DNA from: Micrococcaceae bacterium Sec5.7
GTDB lineage: Bacteria; Actinomycetota; Actinomycetes; Actinomycetales; Micrococcaceae
DNA length: 64,000 nucleotides
NCBI GenBank assembly: GCA_039636785.1
Contig: CP144169.1
Coordinates: 3,348,001 to 3,412,000 of the forward strand
Direction: 5' to 3'
Below the pieces are notes generated by a model. The model made no database searches. It saw only the letters and a program-made list of their open reading frames with translations, and was not told where the DNA came from. Shown here piece by piece: positions 51,341 to 60,616 of the stretch (positions are counted from its first letter, which is position 1; each line of letters opens with the position of its first letter). The position numbers and the translations under genes were made by a program.

Positions 51341-52441
51341 ATGGCCGCCGTGGAGCACGGCGCCGAGGAGATCCTCCTGGCATTTGCCGCTGCGGTGCGC
51401 TCGGCCGGGGTGATGGTGACCGCGGACCGAGCGCGCAACTTCGTCGATGCCGTGGGCAGGCTCGCCCTGGACCGCCGCGCCAGCGTTTTCTGGGCCGGCC
51501 GGGCAACTCTGTGCGCGTCGCCCGATGACTTGCCGACCTATCAGCGGACCTTTGAGGCCTGGTTTTCGGTGGAGCATTCCTCCGCCACCCGCGTCTCGCC
51601 GTCTGCAACGTCCGTCAGTGCGGCCTCTTTGGACGACGACGGCGGCCGGGAGGACGGGCGGAACCAGCTGAGGGCGCTCGCCAGCCGCCGGGAGCGGCTG
51701 AGGCACCGGGACGTGGCGACGCTGGATGACGCCGAGCGGGCGCTGCTGCACCGGATGTTCGAGGAGCTCCCGGTGCGGTTGCCGACCCGGCAGACCCGGC
51801 GCAAACGCCGGGACCGGCACGGCGACGTCGATCGGGTGCGGACCCTGCGCGACCAGCTGCGCCGCGGCGGGGAACCGGGTCCGCTGCGCCGCGCCCGGGC
51901 GCCGCGCAAACCACGCCGGGTTGTCTGGCTGATCGATGTTTCGGGCTCGATGGCACCCTATGCGGACAGCCTGCTGCGCCTCGCCCACCGAGTAGTCGAG
52001 GCCGCCCCGCATCGGGTGGAGGTCTTCACCCTGGGCACGCGGCTGACCCGGGTGACCGGCGCCCTGCGGGTGCCGGACACCGAAAAAGCCCTTGCCCTCG
52101 CGGGCCGCGCCGTACCCGACTGGTCGGGCGGAACCCGGCTGGGGGAAGTGCTGCGGGCCTTCAACGACCGCTGGGGCCAGCGTGTGGTGGCGCGCGGCGC
52201 CGTCGTCGTCATTGCCAGCGACGGTTGGGAGCGGGGTGACCCCGCCCTACTGGGACGCCAGACCGAGCGGCTGCATCACTTGGCGCGGCGCATTGTGTGG
52301 TCCAACCCGCATCGGGGCAAAGTTGGATACGAGCCCATACAGCGGGGAATTACGGCGGTACTGCCGCACGTTGACTTCTTTATAGGAGGGCACTCAATGC
52401 AAAGTTTCGAGGACCTGTTGGACGTGCTTGCCAATGCGTGA
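51341..52441 (+). CDS. VWA-domain protein (CoxE-like)
   Basis: A 366-residue protein with a charged N-terminal region and a C-terminal von Willebrand A domain. The metal site (MIDAS) motif DVSGSM is near residue 201, in RRVVWLIDVSGSMAPYADS. It is the usual partner of the MoxR/CoxD ATPase in maturation of molybdenum hydroxylases. It starts 3 bp after the ATPase gene and overlaps the XdhC-like gene by 8 nt, so translation is coupled. Confidence 0.9.
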   Translation: MAAVEHGAEEILLAFAAAVRSAGVMVTADRARNFVDAVGRLALDRRASVFWAGRATLCASPDDLPTYQRTFEAWFSVEHSSATRVSPSATSVSAASLDDDGGREDGRNQLRALASRRERLRHRDVATLDDAERALLHRMFEELPVRLPTRQTRRKRRDRHGDVDRVRTLRDQLRRGGEPGPLRRARAPRKPRRVVWLIDVSGSMAPYADSLLRLAHRVVEAAPHRVEVFTLGTRLTRVTGALRVPDTEKALALAGRAVPDWSGGTRLGEVLRAFNDRWGQRVVARGAVVVIASDGWERGDPALLGRQTERLHHLARRIVWSNPHRGKVGYEPIQRGITAVLPHVDFFIGGHSMQSFEDLLDVLANA

Positions 52442-53600
52442 GGTCTTGGATGATCTGGTTGCCGCGATACGGGCCGGCCATACCGTGGGACTGGGGACGG
52501 TGGTGCGCACCTTCCGGTCCGCGCCGCGGCCGGCGGGGGCAGCAATGATGGTCGACGCCGACGGCCGCGCGGTCGGGTCAGTATCCGGCGGCTGTGTCGA
52601 AGGTGCGCTCTACGAATTGGCCACCGAAGTCGCCCACGACGGTCGGCCGGTGCTGCAGCGGTACGGCATCAGCGACGACGATGCTTTCGAGGTCGGACTG
52701 ACCTGCGGCGGGATCCTGGACGTCTTCGTCGAACCGGTCTCGACCGAGACCTTCCCGCAGTTGCCGCAGGTGGCCGACGACGTCGGCGCCGGCCGGCCGG
52801 TGGCCATGGTCACCGTGATCGAACACCCGGATCCGGCCTGGGTCGGCCGCCACCTGGTGGTCCGCCCGGACGGATTCAGCGGCTCCCTGGGCAGCGACCG
52901 CGCCGACCACGCGGTCTGCGACGACGTGCAGGGCCTGCTGGCCGCCGGCCGCAACTCCACCCTTACCTACGGGCCGGACGGCCAGCGGCGAGGCGAGGGG
53001 ATGCGCGTGTTCGCGGTCAGTTTCGCCCCGCAGCCGCGGATGCTCGTGTTCGGCGCGATCGACTTTGCTGCCGCCGTCGCCAAACAGGGGAGCTTTCTGG
53101 GCTACCGGGTCACGGTCTGCGACGCGCGTCCGGTATTCACAACGGCTGCGCGTTTCCCTCAGGCGGACGAGGTGGTGGTGGAATGGCCGCACCGCTACCT
53201 GCAGGCGCAGATCGGCGCCGGCCAGGTCGATGACCGCACGGTGATCTGCGTGCTCACCCATGATCCGAAATTCGACGTGCCGCTGCTCGAGGTGGCGCTG
53301 CGCCACAACGTGGCCTATGTGGGGGCGATGGGGTCCCGGCGCACCCACCACGACCGGCTGGAGCGGCTGCGCGAGGCAGGTCTGACCGAGGCCGAATTGT
53401 CCAAACTTTCCAGCCCCATCGGTCTGGACCTGGGGTCCCGGACGCCGGAGGAGACGGCCGTCTCGATCGCCGCCGAAATCATTGCGCTGCACTGGGGCGG
53501 GGAAGGTGGACGATTGAGCAGCATGGACGCGCGGATCCACCACGAGCCCATGGCCGACGCCGACCATGAGGACGCAGGGTACGAACTTGGGAATCCCTAA
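52434..53600 (+). CDS. XdhC-family molybdenum cofactor insertion protein
   Basis: A 388-residue protein. The N-terminal XdhC domain has TVVRTFRSAPRPAGAAMMVD and the GSVSGGCVEGALYELA motif. The C-terminal Rossmann-like XdhC_C domain has FSFAP-like MRVFAVSFAPQPRMLVFGAI and ends near EEIIALHWGG-type sequence. XdhC proteins bind molybdenum cofactor, protect it and promote sulfuration before its insertion into the large subunit. ATG 52434 overlaps the VWA stop by 8 nt. A TTG at 52428 is an alternative. Confidence 0.9.
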   Translation: MREVLDDLVAAIRAGHTVGLGTVVRTFRSAPRPAGAAMMVDADGRAVGSVSGGCVEGALYELATEVAHDGRPVLQRYGISDDDAFEVGLTCGGILDVFVEPVSTETFPQLPQVADDVGAGRPVAMVTVIEHPDPAWVGRHLVVRPDGFSGSLGSDRADHAVCDDVQGLLAAGRNSTLTYGPDGQRRGEGMRVFAVSFAPQPRMLVFGAIDFAAAVAKQGSFLGYRVTVCDARPVFTTAARFPQADEVVVEWPHRYLQAQIGAGQVDDRTVICVLTHDPKFDVPLLEVALRHNVAYVGAMGSRRTHHDRLERLREAGLTEAELSKLSSPIGLDLGSRTPEETAVSIAAEIIALHWGGEGGRLSSMDARIHHEPMADADHEDAGYELGNP

Positions 53601-53690
53601 CCCGCAAGCCTTCGGCTTGATGTAACGTGTGACACATCAAGACTGGCAGCCGGGCAGCCGTGCTCGTCCGCCCAGCGAGAGGAGATCTCA

Positions 53691-54203
53691 ATGGCGAGTT
53701 CCACAATGATCACCATCGAAGTCGACAATGTGAGCTATACCGACGACGTCGAGCCAAGGCTGCTGCTGGTTCAGTACCTGCGCGAGCGGCTAGGCAAGAC
53801 CGGCACATTGATTGGCTGCGACACCACCAACTGCGGCGCCTGCACCGTCCATCTGGACGGCGTCAGCGTGAAGTCCTGCACCATGTTCGCGGTCCAGGCC
53901 GATGGCCACCGGGTCACCACCATCGAAGGCTTGGCCCGGGACGGGAAACTCGCCCCAATGCAGCGGGCCTTCCACGAATGCCACGCGCTGCAATGCGGCT
54001 TCTGCACGCCCGGCATGATCATGCAATCGGCGTCCCTGCTGGACGAAAACCCTCACCCGTCCGAACAGGAAATCCGGGACGGCCTGGAGGGGAACCTGTG
54101 CCGTTGCACGGGGTACCAGAACATTGTTGCCGCGGTCCAGGCCGTCGCGGAGGGCACCGTGTCCTCGGACAGCGACGAAACCGAAACGGCAGGTGTGGCA
54201 TGA
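53691..54203 (+). CDS. coxS: Cox-type (2Fe-2S)-binding small subunit
   Basis: A 170-residue iron-sulfur subunit. The plant-type cluster cysteines lie in [15 protein letters not shown] and VKSC near residues 43-64. The second, helical cluster has [13 protein letters not shown] and CRCTGY near 104-140. It passes electrons from the molybdenum centre to the FAD subunit. AGGAG precedes ATG 53691, and it overlaps the large subunit gene by 4 nt. The order S-L-M is that of form II enzymes. Confidence 0.92.
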   Translation: MASSTMITIEVDNVSYTDDVEPRLLLVQYLRERLGKTGTLIGCDTTNCGACTVHLDGVSVKSCTMFAVQADGHRVTTIEGLARDGKLAPMQRAFHECHALQCGFCTPGMIMQSASLLDENPHPSEQEIRDGLEGNLCRCTGYQNIVAAVQAVAEGTVSSDSDETETAGVA

Positions 54204-56569
54204 CCACCGCAGAAGTCGGCAGAGCCCGCCTCCGCAAGGAGGATGCCCATCTGATCACCGGGCGCTCCAGGTATACCGACAACATCACGCTGCCCGGCAT
54301 GCTGCATCTGGCGATGGTGCGCAGTCCGTTCGCCCACGCGAAGATCACCTCGGTCGACGTCGCCGCCGCGAAGTCCTCCCCCGGCGTCGTTGCGGTGCTC
54401 ACCGGAGCCGACGTGGCCGCCGAGCAGGGCAGCCTGCCCAACGCCTGGCCGATCACTCCCGAGCAAAAGGCCCCCGCGCACCCGGCGATCGCCGTGGATG
54501 AGGTTGCTTTCGCCGGCGAGGTGGTTGCCTGCATCATCGCCCGCAGCGCCGCCGCCGCACGCGACGCCGTCGAGCTGGTCGACGTCAACTACGAAGAGCT
54601 GCCCGTCGTCCTGGATCTGGAGGAAGCGGCGAAGGACCAGGTGCTGGCCCACCCGGGCCTGGGCACCAACAAATCGGCCACCTGGGTCTTTGACTCGGGC
54701 GACGCCGGCACCGGCAAACCGATCCGTGAGGCACTGGAGGGCGCTGAGGTCCTCATTGAGCGCACGTTCTACCAGCAGCGGCTCATCCCGTCCTTCATGG
54801 AGCCCCGCTCGACCGTAGTGGACCCCACCGGTGAGCAGATCACTGTGTGGTCCGCCACCCAGATACCGCACATTCTGCGATTGATGCTGGCGCTGACCCT
54901 GGCCATCCCGGAAAGCAAGGTGCGCGTGATCGCCCCCGACGTCGGCGGCGGCTTCGGCGGAAAATTGCAGGTGACCCCCGAAGAGGCCATTACCGTACTG
55001 GCGGCCCGGCACACCGGCAGGCCGTGCAAATACACCGAGACCCGCAGCGAATCCCTGATGGCGGCCCACCACGGCCGGGCCCAGGTACAGCGGCTGAAGC
55101 TCTCGGCCACCAAGGAGGGGATCGTCACGGGACTGGACGTTAACCTGCTGGCGGACATGGGAGCCTATCTGGGCCTGGTCGCCTCCGGTATCCCGATCCT
55201 GGGCGCCTTCATGTACAACTCGATCTACAAGTTCCCGGCCTACCGGTTCGAATGCACGAATCTGTTCACCAACAAGGCGTGGACCGACGCATATCGCGGT
55301 GCCGGACGTCCGGAAGCCACCTTTGCGATCGAGCGGATGATGGACGAACTCGCCGCCGAACTGGGTCTGGACCCGCTTCAGGTCCGGGAAAGGAACTGGA
55401 TCAAGCACGAGGAATTCCCGTTCACCACCGTTGCCGGGCTCGAATACGACAGCGGCAACTACGAGGCGGCCACTGCGAAGGCGCTGGAGCTCTTCGGCTA
55501 CGATGCGCTCCGGGCTGAGCAGGTCCGGCGCCGCGAAACGAACGACCCAGTCCAGCTTGGCATCGGCATCTCCACCTTCACCGAAATGTGCGGACTGGCG
55601 CCGTCCCGGGTGCTCGGTGCGCTCAATTACGCCGCCGGCGGCTGGGAGCACGCCCAGGTGCGCGTGCTCCCCACCGGCAACATCGAGGTGGTCACCGGGT
55701 CCTCCTCCCACGGCCAGGGCCACGAAACCGCGTGGAGCCAGCTCGTGGCGGACAAGCTCGGCGTGCCGTTCGAGAACGTCGAAGTGCTGCACGGCGACAC
55801 GCAGATCTCCCAACGGGGACTGGATACTTACGGATCCAGGTCGCTGACAGTCGGCGGCATGGCTGTGCTCGCCGCGGCGGACAAGGTGATCGAGAAGGCC
55901 AAGGTCGTGGCCGCTCACCTCATGGAGGCCAGCGAAGACGACATCGAGTTCGCCGACGGTAAGTTCAGCGTAAAAGGCACCGATCAGTCGACGGCGCTGG
56001 GCGAAATCGCGCTGGCGACTTTTTCGGCACACAACCTGCCGGACGGGTTTGAGCCAAACCTGGATTCCGACGCGACCTTCGACCCGCAGAATTTCTCCTT
56101 CCCGCACGGCACCCATCTGGCGGCCATCGAGGTGGACACCGAGACCGGACGGGTCTCGATCCGCAAGTACGTCTGCGTGGACGACGTCGGGGTTGTGGTC
56201 AATCCGCTGATTGTGGAGGGCCAGGTGCACGGCGGTCTGGCACAGGGAATCGCGCAGGCACTCTATGAAGAGGCCGTCTACGACGACGCCGGCACCCTGG
56301 TCACGGGCTCGTTTGTGGACTACCTGGTTCCCGGCGCACCCGACCTGCCGCACTACACCACGGCACGCACCGAGACGCCCTCGACCACCAACCAGCTTGG
56401 GGCCAAGGGGGTCGGGGAGGCGGGTACCATCGCCTCGACGCCCGCCATCGTCAACGGCGTGCTGGACGCGGTGCGGCATCTGGGCGTGAAGGACATCAGG
56501 ATGCCCTGTTCGCCGTCCCGTGTGTGGGCCGCACTTGAAGAAGCCAAGATGACCGGAGGTGTCCGATGA
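54200..56569 (+). CDS. coxL: Form II CO-dehydrogenase-like molybdenum hydroxylase large subunit
   Basis: A 789-residue xanthine-oxidase-family subunit that binds molybdopterin cytosine dinucleotide. Near residue 364 the active-site loop reads [10 protein letters not shown], the form II motif; true CO oxidisers have AYRCSFR. GGGFGGK near residue 250 is the molybdopterin-contacting motif, and GVGEAGTIA is the conserved C-terminal glutamate region. Form II enzymes act on various aldehydes, heterocycles or possibly CO, so the substrate is open. The ATG at 54200 overlaps the small subunit stop. Confidence 0.92.
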   Translation: MTTAEVGRARLRKEDAHLITGRSRYTDNITLPGMLHLAMVRSPFAHAKITSVDVAAAKSSPGVVAVLTGADVAAEQGSLPNAWPITPEQKAPAHPAIAVDEVAFAGEVVACIIARSAAAARDAVELVDVNYEELPVVLDLEEAAKDQVLAHPGLGTNKSATWVFDSGDAGTGKPIREALEGAEVLIERTFYQQRLIPSFMEPRSTVVDPTGEQITVWSATQIPHILRLMLALTLAIPESKVRVIAPDVGGGFGGKLQVTPEEAITVLAARHTGRPCKYTETRSESLMAAHHGRAQVQRLKLSATKEGIVTGLDVNLLADMGAYLGLVASGIPILGAFMYNSIYKFPAYRFECTNLFTNKAWTDAYRGAGRPEATFAIERMMDELAAELGLDPLQVRERNWIKHEEFPFTTVAGLEYDSGNYEAATAKALELFGYDALRAEQVRRRETNDPVQLGIGISTFTEMCGLAPSRVLGALNYAAGGWEHAQVRVLPTGNIEVVTGSSSHGQGHETAWSQLVADKLGVPFENVEVLHGDTQISQRGLDTYGSRSLTVGGMAVLAAADKVIEKAKVVAAHLMEASEDDIEFADGKFSVKGTDQSTALGEIALATFSAHNLPDGFEPNLDSDATFDPQNFSFPHGTHLAAIEVDTETGRVSIRKYVCVDDVGVVVNPLIVEGQVHGGLAQGIAQALYEEAVYDDAGTLVTGSFVDYLVPGAPDLPHYTTARTETPSTTNQLGAKGVGEAGTIASTPAIVNGVLDAVRHLGVKDIRMPCSPSRVWAALEEAKMTGGVR

Positions 56570-57420
56570 TTCCGAGCGCATTCGACTACGCCGCGCCCAA
56601 TACCGTGGCGGAGGCGTTGAGCCTGCTGGCCTTGGCCGGCGATGCGGGGAAGCTGCTGGCCGGCGGGCAAAGCCTGATCCCGGTGATGAAGCTGCGTCTG
56701 GCCGACCCGCAGATGGTGATCGATCTGGGCCGGATTGAAGGGCTGGCCGGGGTGCGAGAGGACGGGGATGCTCTGCTGATCGGCGCCATGACGCCTCACC
56801 ACCAGGTGGCCACCGACCCGCTGGTGGCCGCCTATGTGCCTTTGCTGGCAAAGGCCGCGGCAACGGTGGCGGATCCGCAGGTCCGCCACCGCGGCACGTT
56901 CGGCGGCGCCCTGGTGCATGCCGACCCGGCGGGCGACTTGCCCGCGCCGGTGCTGGCCGCAGAGGCGACGTTCATCCTGGCCGGCCCGGGCGGGGAACGC
57001 CGGGTGGCCGCCGCGGACTTCTTCCAGGGCTACTTCACCACCGCAATCGCCGAGGACGAGATTCTGACCCATGTGCGGGTGCCGAAGTACACCGGCTGGG
57101 GCGCGCACTACGAGAAGTTCACCAGAGTGGCCCAGCAGTGGTCCATCGTCGCGGTCGCCGCGATGGTCCGGGTGGAGGGCGGCACCATCGCCGAGGCCCG
57201 GATCGGGTTGACCAATATGGCCAGCACACCTGTGCGGGCCACGGCGGTCGAGCGGGCGCTGGCGGGGGTTCCGCTGACCCGGGACGCGATCGCTGCCGCC
57301 AGCTCGCACGCCGCCGAGGGTACCGATCCGGCCAGCGATCTCAATGGCGACGCAGCCTACCGGCGCCATCTGGCGGAGGTTCTGACCAGGCGGGCGGTCG
57401 CCACGGCCGCGGGGCTGTAG
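56566..57420 (+). CDS. coxM: Cox-type FAD-binding middle subunit
   Basis: A 284-residue FAD subunit. The FAD motifs are LLAGGQSLIPVMKLRLADPQ near residue 28 and TFGGALVHADPAGDLPAPVL near 110, as in CoxM. It takes electrons from the small subunit and passes them to the respiratory chain. ATG 56566 overlaps the large subunit stop by 4 nt. Confidence 0.93.
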   Translation: MIPSAFDYAAPNTVAEALSLLALAGDAGKLLAGGQSLIPVMKLRLADPQMVIDLGRIEGLAGVREDGDALLIGAMTPHHQVATDPLVAAYVPLLAKAAATVADPQVRHRGTFGGALVHADPAGDLPAPVLAAEATFILAGPGGERRVAAADFFQGYFTTAIAEDEILTHVRVPKYTGWGAHYEKFTRVAQQWSIVAVAAMVRVEGGTIAEARIGLTNMASTPVRATAVERALAGVPLTRDAIAAASSHAAEGTDPASDLNGDAAYRRHLAEVLTRRAVATAAGL

Positions 57421-57442
57421 CGGAACACGGCGAGAGGAAGAC

Positions 57443-58198
57443 GTGGAACTCAAACATCACTTCGTGGTTCCGGGTCCGCTGGAGCACACGTGGCATGCCT
57501 TCAACCAATTGGAAGATATCGCGCCCTGTTTCCCGGGAGCGGTTCTCACCTCTGTGAGCGGCGACCAGTTCACCGGAACGGTCAAGGTCAAGCTCGGGCC
57601 AATCGCCATGATGTATGCGGGCACCGGTGAATTCCTTGAACGCGACGAGGATTCGCACACCGTGGTCATTGCCGCGACCGGGAAGGACAAGCGCGGCAAT
57701 GGCACGGCAGGGGCCACGGTGACAGCGGTGCTGACGCGGGACGGCGACGGTACTGCCGTGGACGTGACCACCGACATGAACGTCACCGGCAAACCGGCCC
57801 AATTCGGCCGGGGTATCATCCAGGACATCTCGGACAAATTGCTGGCCCAATTTGTCCAGTGCGTGGTCGGGAAAGCGGGCGGCGGGGAGGCCGGGCAGAC
57901 CGCGGAACCGGCAGCCGGGACGACCACGGAACCTGGGACCACGGAACCTCTGGCGACAGCACAGGACACCGTGGCACCGGCCGGGCCCGCCTCCGCGGGC
58001 CAGCGGGCCGCAGCCGCGTCAGCGGTATCTCGGCCTGCGGCGGGAGAGTCTCCGTTCAAACCCCAGTCCGCGCCGGCGGCCGAATTGGACCTTGGCTCAA
58101 CCATGTGGCCGATACTGGTGCGCCATTTTGGTCCTGTCGCGCTCGGTGTCGTCGCTGTACTGGCGCTCGTCGTCTGGCTGGCCCGCCGACGCCGTTAG
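57443..58198 (+). CDS. coxG: CoxG-like SRPBCC protein with C-terminal membrane anchor
   Basis: A 251-residue protein. The first ~145 residues are a CoxG/SRPBCC domain (HFVVPGPLEHTWHAFNQLED, LGPIAMMYAGTGEFLERDED). A Pro/Ala/Thr-rich linker of about 75 residues follows, and the end is a single helix, VALGVVAVLALVVWLARRRR. CoxG anchors the enzyme to the membrane and, in mycobacteria, passes electrons via menaquinone. The GTG start at 57443 has GAGAGGAAG. It closes the operon. Confidence 0.9.
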   Translation: MELKHHFVVPGPLEHTWHAFNQLEDIAPCFPGAVLTSVSGDQFTGTVKVKLGPIAMMYAGTGEFLERDEDSHTVVIAATGKDKRGNGTAGATVTAVLTRDGDGTAVDVTTDMNVTGKPAQFGRGIIQDISDKLLAQFVQCVVGKAGGGEAGQTAEPAAGTTTEPGTTEPLATAQDTVAPAGPASAGQRAAAASAVSRPAAGESPFKPQSAPAAELDLGSTMWPILVRHFGPVALGVVAVLALVVWLARRRR

Positions 58199-58349
58199 GC
58201 TAGCGATCCGCTTTATGCCACGTGTTTTCCGACGCGAAATCGTCGCAGCAGCCGACGACCGTCAAGAACCTGTCCCCCGCCCAAATAGGTAGGACAGATT
58301 GACAATAGGCCGGGGGTCGGGGATACCACCACGCCACCCTCGTCACCAG

Positions 58350-58503
58350 CTACAGGAGCTTACGGGTTCGCCCGGGGGCGTGTAGATGGTGTCGCCGGGG
58401 CGGATTTCGATCACTTCGCCGCCTCGGGACTGGACCAGGCCCCGGCCCTCCGTGACGTGCAGGGTCTGGCCGTTCGCGTGCCTGTGCCATGTGGTGCCTC
58501 GGA
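58350..58503 (-). pseudogene. C-terminal remnant of a cupin-domain protein
   Basis: The frame reads [40 protein letters not shown], then PGEPVSSCS and a stop. It is the metal-site half of a small cupin (HxH with G-x5-PxG). No N-terminal strands are present to its right, where a zinc alcohol dehydrogenase fragment begins on the other strand. The reading frame ends abnormally. Confidence 0.5.
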
Positions 58504-58590
58504 CGCGAGTTCGGCGCCGCCGATGTGATCGCCGAGCGCGGCGACGAGGGCATCGAACGGATCCGTGAGCTCACCGGCGGCGACGGCGGG
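58501..58590 (+). pseudogene. Internal remnant of a zinc alcohol dehydrogenase
   Basis: The frame gives [20 protein letters not shown], then RELTGGDGG. It is the end of the NAD-binding Rossmann fold of MDR-type alcohol dehydrogenases, covering about 30 residues. Both flanks are unrelated. The cupin piece next to it lies on the opposite strand, a pairing of genes also seen intact in relatives. Confidence 0.45.
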
Positions 58591-58649
58591 GCGTACCGCC
58601 GTCGTCCCCAGCCGTCCCCCGCCGTCGTCCTCCGTTCGGCCGCCCGCGG

Positions 58650-59189
58650 CTATTCTCCGGTCTGCCCGTCCACCGATTCACGGAGGAGGTCGGCGTGGCC
58701 GTTGTGCCTGGAGTACTCCTCGATCATGTGGCACAGAATCCACCGCAGGCTCGGTGCCGTACCGTCAGGCCAGGCGCGCCGGGCGAGCTGGTCCAAGCCG
58801 CCGTCGGCCAGGGCATCCGCGACGAGCGACCGGGAACGGGCAACGGCGCCCTGCCAGAGGGTTCGGAGCCGTTCCGGGGTATCGTCGGCGGCGGAATGCC
58901 ACTCCCAGTCCGGGTCGGCCTTCCAATCCACGGCGTCCCACGGAGGCTGGCGGTCCCGCCCATGCAGAGACCCGGAGAACCAGTCGCTCTCCACGTAGGC
59001 CAGATGCTTGAGCAGGCCGCCCAGGGTCATCGACGACGCCCCCACCGTTGCCCGAAGGCCGGCCGCGTCCAGTTCGGAGCACTTCCACGCCAGGGTGGCT
59101 CGCTGGTAGTCCAGGAAGCCCAGGAGTGTCTCGGTCTCATCAGCTGCGAGGGGAGGCTCGGGGCGCCCCTGATCGTCCACTTGAGTCAT
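58650..59189 (-). CDS. DinB/DUF664 family protein
   Basis: A 179-residue helical-bundle protein. Conserved parts are MTLGGLLKHLAYVESDWFSG near residue 55, carrying the first metal histidine, and HMIEEYSRHNGHADLLRESV near the end, carrying the others in HMIEEYSRHNGH. Members include thiol S-transferases that use mycothiol or bacillithiol. The start ATG is 59189 by family length. A perfect terminator hairpin lies behind its upstream side. Confidence 0.88.
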   Translation of the reverse strand: MTQVDDQGRPEPPLAADETETLLGFLDYQRATLAWKCSELDAAGLRATVGASSMTLGGLLKHLAYVESDWFSGSLHGRDRQPPWDAVDWKADPDWEWHSAADDTPERLRTLWQGAVARSRSLVADALADGGLDQLARRAWPDGTAPSLRWILCHMIEEYSRHNGHADLLRESVDGQTGE

Positions 59190-59241
59190 GGGCGCGAGTC
59201 TACCGGCGGCGCCGCTGGTGGATCTAGGGGTCGCTAACGCG

Positions 59242-59278
59242 GGCGGACGACGGCGGGGGCCTCCCGCCGTCGTCCGCC
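59242..59278. terminator. Perfect 16-bp hairpin terminator between convergent/tandem genes
   Basis: GGCGGACGACGGCGGG and CCCGCCGTCGTCCGCC pair perfectly around a 5-nt loop. It lies between the end of the SRPBCC gene and the start of the DinB gene, both on the minus strand, so it should end the ArsR-SRPBCC transcript. Confidence 0.75.
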
Positions 59279-59319
59279 TTCCTTGCGCCCTTACCGCCTG
59301 ATGCCTGGTCCGGCAGCCG

Positions 59320-59817
59320 TTAGGAGACTGAGGATTCGGCGAGGATGGCGTCGACCTGCCCAACAGCCCCCTTCAGGCCCTCTTCCATGCCCATGGCGAG
59401 CATCTGCTCAAGCTGCTCTTCGGCTTCGAAGGTGGACAGGATGGTCATCCGGGTGCGGTCGCCGACGGCCTCGAGCGTCACGGTGGCATGGGTCGTACCC
59501 AAGTCACCGGTAGGGTTGCCGTTCTCGTCGGCGAAACCGTCGTCGAACTCCAGTTGGTGCGGGGCCTTGATATCGGTGAAACGCCACCAGCCGCGGGCCT
59601 TTTCGCCTTCGGGCCCGGTCATGTAGTAGTTGGCCTTTCCTCCGGGCACGAAGTCATGCTTCTCGAAGGTCGCGGGCCAGGTTGGCGGACCCCACCAGCG
59701 CTCAAGCTGGCGCGGGTCCTCCCAGATCTGCCACACGCGCTCAACGCTCGCGTCGAACTCGGCGACGAGGGTGAGGCTCAGGGCCTCGGGATTCTTGACC
59801 AAACTGATAACCGTCAT
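59320..59817 (-). CDS. SRPBCC (AHSA1-type) domain protein
   Basis: A 165-residue protein of the AHSA1/Bet v1-like family. It opens ALSLTLVAEFDASVERVWQI, with WEDPRQLERWWGPPTWPATF and a final long helix (MGMEEGLKGAVGQVDAILAE). The fold has a deep hydrophobic pocket. In this pairing with an ArsR-family regulator gene 13 bp upstream, the two form a unit common in actinobacteria; the ligand is unknown. Confidence 0.88.
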   Translation of the reverse strand: MTVISLVKNPEALSLTLVAEFDASVERVWQIWEDPRQLERWWGPPTWPATFEKHDFVPGGKANYYMTGPEGEKARGWWRFTDIKAPHQLEFDDGFADENGNPTGDLGTTHATVTLEAVGDRTRMTILSTFEAEEQLEQMLAMGMEEGLKGAVGQVDAILAESSVS

Positions 59818-59830
59818 GATGAAACCCTTC

Positions 59831-60163
59831 CTATCCTTCAGCGAGAATGTCTGCGATCCGGTCGGCGCGCTGCCGCCAGATCACCTCGTACTCATCGAGC
59901 AGCCGCCGGGCTTTCTGCAGTCCTTCATGATTGCCCCGCACGATCTGCTCCCTTCCACGCTTCTCCTTTGTGACGAGGGACGCGCGTTCCAACACCGCCA
60001 CGTGCTTCTGGACGGCGGCGAAACTCATGGCGTAGAGCGCAGCGAGGCCGGACACCGAATACTCCCCCGCCGTGACCCGGGCGACGATGTCCCGACGGGT
60101 TGCATCGGCGAACGCCTGGAACAGGCGGTCAAGTTCGGCATCACTCATCTGATCTACAACCAT
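59831..60163 (-). CDS. ArsR-family HTH regulator
   Basis: A 110-residue winged-helix regulator. The DNA-reading part is AGEYSVSGLAALYAMSFAAV, then QKHVAVLERASLVTKEKRG. It has no cysteine or histidine metal-binding set, so it probably senses something other than metal. It precedes the SRPBCC gene by 13 bp. A short AT-rich palindromic stretch (CAACCATTTGGTTG) at 60157-60170 over its start could be its operator. Confidence 0.87.
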   Translation of the reverse strand: MVVDQMSDAELDRLFQAFADATRRDIVARVTAGEYSVSGLAALYAMSFAAVQKHVAVLERASLVTKEKRGREQIVRGNHEGLQKARRLLDEYEVIWRQRADRIADILAEG

Positions 60164-60616
60164 TTGGTTGTAGAATAGTTTGGTTGTGAGGTCGCGTCAA
60201 TGGGTCGGGGGCGACGGCGTGGGCATGAGTCAGAGCCGACCTCTCGGTTGAGAGGCAAAGGCCGCCGCCGGTGGCCAATGCGTGCTGGTGCAGGTGTTGC
60301 CGTCGCGCGGCGAGTTGGAGATCGTCCGGGTGATCGACACACCGGAGGCCACCCACATCCGCTACCGCGTCCGTCGCTGAGCCGGTTGACCAGCGGCCTC
60401 TTGGTTGTGGTTGGTCGGGGTGAGTTGACGGATCTGGAGCGGGCGAAAGCTCTGGAAACGGTCCTACAGCGCACACACGTACTCCTTCGAGGACACCCCT
60501 TGATAACACCCGGAGCCCCAAAGGCGAACAGGGCAAGCAATTCCGTTGACTACATCGAGGTTCGCGGCGAGTTTGTTTCCAGGTCATAGAGCAGGTCAAC
60601 CGGGTCACAACAACGT
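60164..60616. other. 453-bp gap with possible gene debris
   Basis: No complete gene is supported here. One plus-strand frame ending at a TGA at 60378-60380 gives VLPSRGELEIVRVIDTPEAT then HIRYRVRR, which looks like the end of a small domain I cannot name. The rest shows no family sequence. The left end holds the promoter region of the ArsR-family gene. Confidence 0.35.

Noticed and set aside
50027..52012. Minus-strand open frame of 661 codons
   Set aside because: It lies antisense to the MoxR and VWA genes, which have clear motifs; the frame is open because of GC-rich third positions.
53660..54199. 5' extension of the large-subunit frame
   Set aside because: It covers the small-subunit gene in another frame. 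ATG 54200 overlaps the coxS stop and begins the conserved sequence.
54053..56863. Minus-strand open frame of 936 codons
   Set aside because: It is antisense to coxL and coxM and has no recognisable domain; high GC alone explains it.
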